From Halieaceae bacterium (GTDB taxonomy: Bacteria; Pseudomonadota; Gammaproteobacteria; Pseudomonadales; Halieaceae), in assembly GCA_002683395.1 (NCBI GenBank), contig NYTG01000007.1, forward strand, positions 17,929 through 29,899: a stretch of 11,971 bases of DNA, written 5' to 3'. The translations under genes and the position numbers were made by a program. The notes under the pieces are model-generated. The model was not told the origin of the DNA, ran no database searches, and was given only the letters and a program-made list of their open reading frames with translations. Positions 6,698-11,971 of the stretch are shown piece by piece; positions within the stretch are counted from its first letter, which is position 1, and each line of letters starts with the position of its first letter.

Positions 6698-8044
6698 TTA
6701 AGGCACCTCGCTCAGGCGACCCAAAAGCGAGTTGGTGTAGGCGGCCAAGATCTCAACATCTGCGAAGTGCCCAATGAGCGCCGTATTCTGCGAGGGGAAG
6801 TTCACCACGCGGTTATTCTCGGTGCGGCCCGACAGCTGTCCCGGGTCCCTTTTTGCATAGCCGGTGACCAATATGCTCTGGGTGGTCCCGACCATCGATT
6901 CGGCAATCTGCTGCGCCTGCTGTGCGATGCGCGCCTGCAGAATATGCAGCCGCTGCTTTTTGATTTCCTCCGGGACCTCATCGCGAAGTTCGGCCGCGGG
7001 CGTGCCTGGCCGGGCGCTGTAAATGAAGCTGAAAGACGTATCGAAACCAATCTCTTCAATTAGTTTCATCGTGGCGGCGAAGTCGGCTTCGGTTTCACCG
7101 GGAAAGCCGATGATGAAATCGGAGGACAGTGAAATATTGGGTCGGAGCTTGCGCAGCGCACGGATGATGGATTTGTATTCCAGCGCGGTGTGACCACGTT
7201 TCATGGCCATCAGCACGCGATCGGAGCCGCTCTGCACGGGCAGGTGTAAATGGTCAACCAGAGCCGGAATTTCCGCATAGCAGGCAACAATAGCGTCGGT
7301 GAACTCGACCGGGTGCGAGGTGGTGTAACGAATGCGCTCTATACCCGGCACTAAATTCACCAGGTGCAGTAGCTCGGCGAAGTCGACGACTTCGTCGAGG
7401 TGGTTCTGTCCGCGGTAAGCATTCACATTCTGTCCGAGCAAATTGACCTCTTTGACACCGCGGTCGGCCAGCCCCGCTACCTCTGCGATCACGTCATCGA
7501 CCGGCCGAGAGACCTCTTCACCGCGGGTGTAAGGCACCACGCAAAACGTACAGTACTTGCTGCAGCCTTCCATGATCGATACGAAAGCAGTCGGTCCCTC
7601 GACACTCGGTTCAGGAAGGCGATCAAATTTTTCGATCTCGGGAAAACTGACATCGACTACGAGGGTTTCGCCGCGGCGCCGATTCTCTATCATTTCCGGC
7701 AGTCGATGGAGTGTTTGCGGGCCAAAGATCAAATCGACATAGGGCGCACGCTTTCCAATCTCGGCCCCTTCTTGACTCGCGACGCAACCGCCGACACCAA
7801 TGATCAGGTCCGGCTTTTCCTTTTTCAGATGCTTCCAGCGGCCTAATTGGTGAAAAACCTTTTCCTGTGCTTTTTCGCGGATTGAACAGGTATTCAGGAG
7901 CAACACGTCAGCCTCATCGGCCGAGTCGGTCTGCTCGAGCCCATGGCTGGCACCCAGCAGATCAGCCATACGCGCCGAGTCGTATTCGTTCATCTGACAG
8001 CCGTGTGTCTCGACAAATAGCTTTTTGTTGCCTGAATGACTCAT
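6698..8044 (-). CDS. miaB: MiaB, tRNA-2-methylthio-N6-isopentenyladenosine synthase
   Basis: Radical-SAM methylthiotransferase that converts i6A37 to ms2i6A37 in tRNAs reading codons that start with U. The 448-residue protein has the three-domain layout of the family. The N-terminal MTTase domain has cluster cysteines Cys16 (HGCQMNEYDS), Cys53 (NTCSIREKA) and Cys87 (GGCVA). The radical-SAM domain has CSKYCTFC with Cys161, Cys165 and Cys168. A C-terminal TRAM domain spans about residues 381-443. NTCSIREKA and the overall length (E. coli 474) favour MiaB over RimO or MtaB. The ATG at 8044 begins ATGAGTCATTC and has no strong Shine-Dalgarno sequence. It appears to be the first gene of the seven-gene minus-strand run, with a candidate promoter at 8089-8094. 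The next gene, phoH, follows after 121 bases (79 if the upstream TTG is used). Confidence 0.98.
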   Translation of the reverse strand: MSHSGNKKLFVETHGCQMNEYDSARMADLLGASHGLEQTDSADEADVLLLNTCSIREKAQEKVFHQLGRWKHLKKEKPDLIIGVGGCVASQEGAEIGKRAPYVDLIFGPQTLHRLPEMIENRRRGETLVVDVSFPEIEKFDRLPEPSVEGPTAFVSIMEGCSKYCTFCVVPYTRGEEVSRPVDDVIAEVAGLADRGVKEVNLLGQNVNAYRGQNHLDEVVDFAELLHLVNLVPGIERIRYTTSHPVEFTDAIVACYAEIPALVDHLHLPVQSGSDRVLMAMKRGHTALEYKSIIRALRKLRPNISLSSDFIIGFPGETEADFAATMKLIEEIGFDTSFSFIYSARPGTPAAELRDEVPEEIKKQRLHILQARIAQQAQQIAESMVGTTQSILVTGYAKRDPGQLSGRTENNRVVNFPSQNTALIGHFADVEILAAYTNSLLGRLSEVP

Positions 8045-8088
8045 TCGTTTTTACTGTCTGGGTTGCCGTAAAAGCGCTGTGGGCGCGG

Positions 8089-8094
8089 AGTATA
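8089..8094 (-). promoter_or_regulatory. Candidate -10 box of the miaB promoter
   Basis: The minus strand carries TATACT (five of six to TATAAT) about 45 bases before the miaB ATG, followed directly by CCGCGCC, a GC-rich discriminator. A CTGACA hexamer (8116-8121) is a good -35 match but stands 21 bases away, which is too far; at 16-18 bases only A-rich sequence is present. The box is flanked by GGCGC and GCGCC arms (8082-8099). The -10 is convincing, the full promoter less so. Confidence 0.45.
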
Positions 8095-8187
8095 GCGCCT
8101 GAGCGGCGAAATTTTTGTCAGATGGTGGAGGTTTGTGCGCAAAGTGTTACCATTCCGCCCCTTTTTGCCGCACCACCTCGGTTTACC

Positions 8188-8192
8188 GGGAG
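8188..8192 (+). promoter_or_regulatory. Ribosome binding site of the DUF1820 gene
   Basis: GGGAG with 5-base spacing to the ATG at 8198. It selects this ATG over a GTG at 8135 that would add 21 residues with no family resemblance. Confidence 0.6.
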
Positions 8193-8197
8193 CCAGT

Positions 8198-8536
8198 ATG
8201 TCGTCTCAGCCCCTTTACAAAGTCATATTTCATAATGGAGGACAGGTCTACGAGGTCTTCGCGCGCCAGATCTACCAAAGCGATATGTGGGGCTTTGTCG
8301 AGATCGAAGAGCTGGTGTTCGGTGAGCGCTCGCAGATTCTCGTTGACCCCGGCGAAGAGAAGCTCAAAAACGAGTTCTCCGGTGTGAAGCGCAGCTATAT
8401 TCCCCTGCAGTCGATTGTCCGCATTGACGAAGTGGATAAAGAGGGTGCGGCCCGGATTTCAGAGGGTGGCAGCGCCAAAATTGCAGCCTTCCCGTTGACG
8501 CCGCAACCGGCAGCGCCCTCCCAGAGCGACGACTGA
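8198..8536 (+). CDS. DUF1820 family protein of unknown function
   Basis: A 112-residue, soluble, acidic protein without signal peptide or membrane segment. It matches the DUF1820 pattern as I recall it: an N-terminal LYKVIFHNGGQVYEVFARQ, then QIYQSDMWGFVEIEELVFGE, and a central VDPGEEKLKNEF and PLQSIVRIDEV (about residues 6-87). The last 20 or so residues form an Ala/Pro-rich tail that probably is disordered. Alternating hydrophobic residues suggest a small beta-rich fold. The family has no established function. In Pseudomonas a homologue also lies beside miaB, and here the gene is divergent from miaB across a 153-bp region and converges on cmoB, so it sits between two sets of tRNA anticodon-loop modification genes. 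The ATG has a good ribosome binding site. Confidence 0.9.
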   Translation: MSSQPLYKVIFHNGGQVYEVFARQIYQSDMWGFVEIEELVFGERSQILVDPGEEKLKNEFSGVKRSYIPLQSIVRIDEVDKEGAARISEGGSAKIAAFPLTPQPAAPSQSDD

Positions 8537-8591
8537 GGCTCGCCAAGGGCTCCAATACTCAGTATCACCGTAAATCAGGACTGATCGACTA

Positions 8592-9584
8592 CTACCCAGG
8601 GCGCTGCGCTACCAGCAAGGCCCGGCGGGGCGCAGGAAGGCCCTCTGCAGTGAGGCTGTGGTCAGCCGGATCCAAAAATTGTTCCAGCGAGTGAAACGTC
8701 ATCCACGCCGTGCGGCGCTGTTCATCTAACGAGGTGACGCCAACATCGATAATGCGCGGTTCAGCGAATCCGATGTCGGCTAGCCAGTTTCTGACCAATC
8801 CTGCGCTTGGCAACTGCCACACGTTACCCATGCGGGCGTAACGGCCATCGGGCACAAGGAGGGCCTGATCGTCTCCTTCAATGACCAGGGTTTCCAAAAC
8901 CAGTTGCCCCCCGGGTACCAGCTTGTGCTTAAGGCTATCGAGGTGTGCCTGGGGGTCGCGGCGGTGATACAGCACACCCATTGATAATACGGTATCGAAG
9001 GCAGGCAATTGCTCAGGCATCGACTCCAAAGCCATGGGTAATACATGAATGCCCGGTTGCTGCAGATAATGCTGAAGTGCCTTGAACTGCAGAATGAACA
9101 GCGGTGTCGGATCAATGCCAATGACTTCCGCCGCGCCGGCACCGAGCAGACGCCAGCAGTGGTAACCGTTCCCGCAGCCGACGTCGAGCACGCGCTTACC
9201 GTCAAGGGGCTCGAGCGCGCCGGCCAGCCGATCCCACTTCCAGTCAGACCGCCATTCGGTATCAATGTGCAGGCCAAACAGTTCAAAGGGGCCCTTGCGC
9301 CAGGGGTGAAGTCCCATCAGTGCCGTCTCCAGTGCCTGTAGGGTCGTATCAGGCGCGTAGCCCGACAGCCCCACACGTGGGGTATTCAGTTGCACGGTTC
9401 CCGCCGGGAGCGATGGCAGGCTGGCGAGTGCCGTGCGCCACCGTGGCAGATCGCCGTAGCGTTCGGGTGCTAGGCCAGAGATGAACTGTTCTGGGAGCAT
9501 GTTGAGCCACTCATGCAAAGGCCCGGTGGTCCAGCGTCTGCTCAGCGCGTCCCAATCCGCGGCGAGTTCGGGAGGAAGGATCAT
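8592..9584 (-). CDS. cmoB: CmoB, tRNA U34 carboxymethyltransferase
   Basis: Transfers the carboxymethyl group of carboxy-SAM to 5-hydroxyuridine 34, giving cmo5U, which widens wobble reading. The 330-residue protein has an N-terminal helical part, then HPWRKGPFELFGLHIDTEWRS (starting near 93), the SAM motif VLDVGCGNGYH (132-142) and SMGVLYHRRDP (201-211). Lys97, Tyr206 and Arg321 line up with E. coli Lys91, Tyr200 and Arg315, the residues that bind the carboxylate of carboxy-SAM, all with the same +6 offset. I chose the ATG at 9584 because it overlaps the cmoA stop as ATGA and gives a length near E. coli CmoB (323); an in-frame ATG at 9635 lies inside cmoA and would add 17 residues. There is no obvious Shine-Dalgarno sequence, so translation is probably coupled to cmoA. 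Confidence 0.97.
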   Translation of the reverse strand: MILPPELAADWDALSRRWTTGPLHEWLNMLPEQFISGLAPERYGDLPRWRTALASLPSLPAGTVQLNTPRVGLSGYAPDTTLQALETALMGLHPWRKGPFELFGLHIDTEWRSDWKWDRLAGALEPLDGKRVLDVGCGNGYHCWRLLGAGAAEVIGIDPTPLFILQFKALQHYLQQPGIHVLPMALESMPEQLPAFDTVLSMGVLYHRRDPQAHLDSLKHKLVPGGQLVLETLVIEGDDQALLVPDGRYARMGNVWQLPSAGLVRNWLADIGFAEPRIIDVGVTSLDEQRRTAWMTFHSLEQFLDPADHSLTAEGLPAPRRALLVAQRPG

Positions 9585-10396
9585 GCGATGGCGATTAAGG
9601 AGGCGAAGTTCAGGCACTGGAACCAGATATCGCATCGGCTGAAGCCAACTTTTTGCAGGCGCTCGACATGGGCTTGCCGGGTCTCCGGTACCAATACGTC
9701 TTCAAGCGCCTGCCGTTTTTGCGCAATTTCTAGATCGCTATAGCCCTGCTGGCGCTTGAAGTCGTGGTGCAGCGCGATCAAATAATCATTCAAGTGCTGG
9801 TCGGGCAGAGTCAGTTTTTCCGAGAGGATCATGACATCGCCGGGCGCCATCGCGGCGCGTATCCGTCTGAGCAGGGGCTCTCGTTCGGCGACGGGAATGA
9901 ACTGAAGCGTGTAGTTCATGATCACGACGCTGGCGTTTTGCAGCGGGGCGTCGATCACGTCAGCCTGCTGCAGGGCAATGCGGTTTCCTTCCGGAAACTG
10001 CTGCAAATGCCTGCGCGCTTCAGAGAGCATGGCTTGCGAGTTATCAATACCGATGAGTTCACAGCGATCGCAAGCGGGCTCTCGGGCTGCGGAGAGTAGC
10101 GAGGCACCCCAGGAACATCCCAGATCATAAATATGGGAACCTGGGCGCGCGTGCTGCGCAGCCAATACACCCGTCATGGCGACAACTGTGGCATAGCCCG
10201 GCACCGAGCGGTTAATCATGTCGGGGAACACCGAGGCCACGGAAGCATTGAATCGGAAGAGCCCGGGATCCGATAGCGGTGCGGCAAAGAGGTCGTCCCG
10301 ACGGTGCGATGTGTCAGTGGGTGGGTCCTCGCGTTGACCAGTGGTCGGCGAGGGGTCCGCACTGTTGGTGTGATCGGGTTGCTCAGGGTGAGGCAT
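9581..10396 (-). CDS. cmoA: CmoA, carboxy-S-adenosyl-L-methionine synthase, with an N-terminal extension
   Basis: Makes carboxy-SAM from SAM and prephenate, releasing phenylpyruvate; CmoB uses the product on tRNA U34. With the ATG at 10396 the protein has 271 residues. The core starts at DDLFAAPL (about 34) and runs through VFPDMINRSVPGY (56-68), the SAM motif YDLGCSWGAS (90-99), IDNSQAML (117-124), MNYTLQFIP (160-168) and HHDFKRQQGYSDLEI (210-224), all typical of CmoA. E. coli CmoA (247) starts only a few residues before its DTLFSAP segment, so here about 28 residues rich in Pro, Thr, Asp and Glu precede the core. The frame continues to a TTG at 10492 (303 residues), but the extra sequence crosses the likely promoter region. 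No in-frame start codon lies closer to the core. No clear Shine-Dalgarno sequence precedes the ATG. The stop overlaps the cmoB ATG. Confidence 0.95.
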   Translation of the reverse strand: MPHPEQPDHTNSADPSPTTGQREDPPTDTSHRRDDLFAAPLSDPGLFRFNASVASVFPDMINRSVPGYATVVAMTGVLAAQHARPGSHIYDLGCSWGASLLSAAREPACDRCELIGIDNSQAMLSEARRHLQQFPEGNRIALQQADVIDAPLQNASVVIMNYTLQFIPVAEREPLLRRIRAAMAPGDVMILSEKLTLPDQHLNDYLIALHHDFKRQQGYSDLEIAQKRQALEDVLVPETRQAHVERLQKVGFSRCDIWFQCLNFASLIAIA

Positions 10397-10427
10397 GACG
10401 TTCGGGGTCGTTGATGGGTCGGTGCAC

Positions 10428-10436
10428 AGAATAACA
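10428..10436 (-). promoter_or_regulatory. Possible extended -10 promoter of cmoA
   Basis: The minus strand reads TGT-TATTCT, an extended -10 form (TGn plus four of six matches). Transcription would start about 25 bases before the cmoA ATG at 10396, which would exclude the upstream TTG start. No good -35 is seen. Tentative. Confidence 0.3.
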
Positions 10437-10440
10437 GGGC

Positions 10441-10470
10441 TTGTGGCGTCCTCGGGTAGTCGCGCATACT
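10441..10470 (+). promoter_or_regulatory. Possible promoter of the aminotransferase gene
   Basis: TTGTGG (10441-10446), an 18-base spacer and CATACT (10465-10470) give three and four matches to the -35 and -10 consensus. It would start transcription about 35 bases before the ATG at 10510 and lies back to back with the cmoA candidate. Weak. Confidence 0.25.
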
Positions 10471-10509
10471 CTTGCGCTCTGCCAGATTTCAATTTCCAGA
10501 GTTTTCGCC

Positions 10510-11697
10510 ATGTTTGATTCCCTTCCTGTGCTCCCGCCTGATTCCATTCTTGGTCTGGCCGCGGCCTGTCGTGCCGATCCCAATCCGAACAAGGTGGATC
10601 TCACATTGGGCGTTTACATGGATGAGACCGGGTTATGTCCGGTGTTTGAGGCAGTGCAGCACGCGCAGCAGGCGCTGGTCAGCGAGGAGCAAACCAAGGT
10701 TTATATGCCGCCCCAAGGGGATCCAGATTATCTGGCAGGTATTCGTGCGCTGGTGCTGGGCGAGGCCGGCATGGCAAGGCTGGGTGATCGCAGCTCGGCG
10801 GTACAAACCCCCGGGGGCTGCGGGGCAGTCAGACTAGGCGCCGAAGTACTCTTCGCCGCTGCACCAGACGCAACCGTATGGGTGAGTGACCCGACCTGGC
10901 CGGTTCATATTCCTCTCATGGGTTCGGTGGGACTGCATTTTAAGACCTACCGATATTATTCACCCGAGCTTAAGGGACTGGACTTTGCGTCGATGTTGGC
11001 GGACCTCGACGCTGCCTCGCCGGGTGATGTGGTGTTGCTTCATGGTTGCTGTCACAACCCCAGTGGGGTCGATCCCACGCTGGAACAGTGGGGTGTGCTG
11101 GCCGATTTGATAGCCCAGCGAGGGCTGTTACCGATGGTCGATTTTGCCTATCAGGGTATGGGAGCCGGTCTTGACGAGGATGCGGCCGGCATACGCGCGT
11201 TACTCGAGCGCGTGCCCGAAATGATCATTGCGGTGTCTTCCTCTAAAAATATCGGCCTTTACCGGGAGCGCGCGGGTGCGGTGCTGTTCGTTGGGGGTGA
11301 CGCCCGCGCAGCGGAGGCGATGGCCAGTCAGGCAATATCGGCAGCGCGGCGGGTCTATTCCATGCCTCCCGCCCACGGAGCATTGCTGGCGGGTCGGGTA
11401 TTGTCCTCGCCAGAGTTAAAATCAGCATGGCAGGCCGAACTGGCACAAATCTGTGAACGGATTAACGGGCTGAGGGGCGATTTCCGAGATGCGTTGACGT
11501 CAGCTACGGGTCGCGACTTTGATTTTATCGGCACCGAGCACGGTATGTTCTCGTTTCTGGGGCTGTCGGTTGAACAGGCGCAGCGCCTGAGAGAGCAGCA
11601 GTCTGTCTATATTCTGGATTCTTCTCGCATTAACATCGCCGGGCTCAATGCCCATAACCTGAGCCGCGTGGTCGAGGCGGTCGCTTCGGTGCTCTAG
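10510..11697 (+). CDS. Class I PLP-dependent aspartate/aromatic amino acid aminotransferase (AspC/TyrB family)
   Basis: Transfers amino groups between aspartate or aromatic amino acids and 2-oxoglutarate-type keto acids in the cytosol. The 395-residue product opens with FDSLPVLPPDSILGL and NPNKVDLTLGVY, the AspC/TyrB family start. Visible active-site residues are Trp130 (DPTWPVH), Asn183 (CHNPSGVD), Asp211 and Tyr214 (VDFAYQG), the PLP lysine Lys246 (SSSKNIGLY), Arg254, Arg280 before YSMPPAHG, and Arg373 (SSRINIAG). Arg280 aligns with the E. coli AspC Arg292 that binds the second carboxylate, so dicarboxylic substrates are likely accepted; sequence alone does not separate AspC from TyrB preference. 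I chose the ATG at 10510, with CAGAG upstream, because it matches the family start; the frame continues to 10441 without recognisable sequence. It is divergent from cmoA and convergent with uup. Confidence 0.93.
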   Translation: MFDSLPVLPPDSILGLAAACRADPNPNKVDLTLGVYMDETGLCPVFEAVQHAQQALVSEEQTKVYMPPQGDPDYLAGIRALVLGEAGMARLGDRSSAVQTPGGCGAVRLGAEVLFAAAPDATVWVSDPTWPVHIPLMGSVGLHFKTYRYYSPELKGLDFASMLADLDAASPGDVVLLHGCCHNPSGVDPTLEQWGVLADLIAQRGLLPMVDFAYQGMGAGLDEDAAGIRALLERVPEMIIAVSSSKNIGLYRERAGAVLFVGGDARAAEAMASQAISAARRVYSMPPAHGALLAGRVLSSPELKSAWQAELAQICERINGLRGDFRDALTSATGRDFDFIGTEHGMFSFLGLSVEQAQRLREQQSVYILDSSRINIAGLNAHNLSRVVEAVASVL

Positions 11698-11700
11698 GCG

Positions 11701-11727
11701 CCGAGCGGCCCACTCGGTTGAAACCGA
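11701..11727. terminator. Overlapping small hairpins between convergent aminotransferase and uup
   Basis: CCGAG (11701-11705) pairs with CTCGG (11713-11717), and TCGGT (11714-11718) pairs with ACCGA (11723-11727) around a TGAA loop. The two hairpins share bases and so exclude each other. No U-tract follows on either strand, so this is at best a weak terminator in the 53-base convergent gap. Confidence 0.2.
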
Positions 11728-11750
11728 CCCAATTGTCCAGGGAGCGGGGT

Positions 11751-11971
11751 TTAACCCTCTAGCTCGATCAGGCGCTCAAGCGCTGCATCTAACGCGCGCT
11801 CAGACTCAGTGACCGCGGTGAGCGCTTCAGAGATGTGCTCCTGAGCCTGCTCATAGAAATCCTTTTCCGAAATCGCTGCGAGTAGCGCTGTGTGGCGCGC
11901 CTCCAGCGCCTCAATATGAGCCGGCAACCCGTCGAGCTCCCGCTGTTCTCGATAACTGAGCTTTTGCTTCT
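11751..11971 (-). CDS. uup: Uup, ABC-F family ATPase (C-terminal domain only, cut by window edge)
   Basis: The last 72 codons are visible, ending in a TAA at 11751. The sequence starts KQKLSYREQRELDGLP, the junction found at the end of the ABC-F C-terminal linker, and continues as a charged, Leu/Ala/Glu-rich helical stretch ending ERLIELEG. KLSYK-QRELE followed by a coiled coil is the recognisable C-terminal domain of Uup, a domain that binds DNA in E. coli. ABC-F proteins act on ribosomes; Uup has also been tied to suppression of precise transposon excision. No ATPase domain lies inside the window, so paralogue choice (Uup against other ABC-F members) rests on the C-terminal domain alone. 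It converges on the aminotransferase gene. Confidence 0.82.
   Translation of the reverse strand, partial: KQKLSYREQRELDGLPAHIEALEARHTALLAAISEKDFYEQAQEHISEALTAVTESERALDAALERLIELEG

Noticed and set aside
8135..8197. GTG extension adding 21 residues to the DUF1820 protein
   Set aside because: The ATG at 8198 has a good ribosome binding site and fits the family start; the added residues look non-coding.
8555..8585. Two tiny palindromes (ATACT-C-AGTAT and ATCAG-GA-CTGAT) between DUF1820 and cmoB, considered as a terminator
   Set aside because: Loops of one and two bases, AT-rich stems and no U-tract do not make a credible terminator.
9585..9635. Longer cmoB start at the ATG at 9635
   Set aside because: It would lie within cmoA codons; the ATGA overlap at 9584 fits the family length better.
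10397..10492. Longer cmoA start at the TTG at 10492
   Set aside because: TTG without a ribosome binding site, and the added region crosses the likely divergent promoters.
1..11971. Search for tRNA genes, CRISPR repeats, insertion-sequence ends, riboswitches and defence genes
   Set aside because: None seen by eye; the window is filled with housekeeping genes and short intergenic gaps.

Overview
The window looks like a chromosomal core segment of a gammaproteobacterium. The evidence is the gene order lptE-leuS-lnt-corC-ybeY-phoH-miaB, the presence of cmoA/cmoB and of a DUF1820 gene beside miaB, and moderate-to-high GC with normal coding density. The arrangement resembles Pseudomonas and marine Cellvibrionales-type genomes; that placement is inference from gene order and protein similarity recalled from memory, not from a search. 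I see no insertion sequence, phage gene, CRISPR array, tRNA or rRNA, and no stretch over 300 bases without a gene.

Bases 1-8044 hold a minus-strand run of seven genes, read right to left: miaB (tRNA A37 methylthiolase), phoH/ybeZ (ATPase), ybeY (rRNA endoribonuclease), corC/ybeX (CBS-domain protein), lnt (apolipoprotein N-acyltransferase), leuS (leucyl-tRNA synthetase) and the first 71 codons of lptE (LPS-assembly lipoprotein). The phoH-ybeY and ybeY-corC junctions are 4-base GTGA overlaps, corC-lnt is a 1-base TAATG overlap and leuS-lptE is a 4-base ATGA overlap, so most of the run is probably translationally coupled. Candidate promoters lie before miaB and in the miaB-phoH gap.

Bases 8045-8197 are a divergent intergenic region. 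A DUF1820 gene of unknown function runs on the plus strand to 8536 and converges on cmoB. The cmoA-cmoB pair (minus strand, ATGA overlap) makes the 5-oxyacetyl group of wobble uridine 34 in tRNA. Across a 113-bp divergent gap lies a PLP-dependent aspartate/aromatic aminotransferase on the plus strand. It converges on the C-terminal end of uup (ABC-F ATPase), which runs off the right edge.

Most genes serve translation: tRNA charging, tRNA anticodon-loop modification at positions 34 and 37, and ribosome maturation or rescue. Two serve the cell envelope (lnt and lptE). I found no clearly new defence or mobile system. The most interesting points are a leucyl-tRNA synthetase without the leucine-specific insertion seen in E. 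coli and Pseudomonas, a possible metabolic link between CmoA (which releases phenylpyruvate) and the adjacent aminotransferase, an unusual N-terminal tail on CmoA, and the uncharacterised DUF1820 gene embedded among translation genes.
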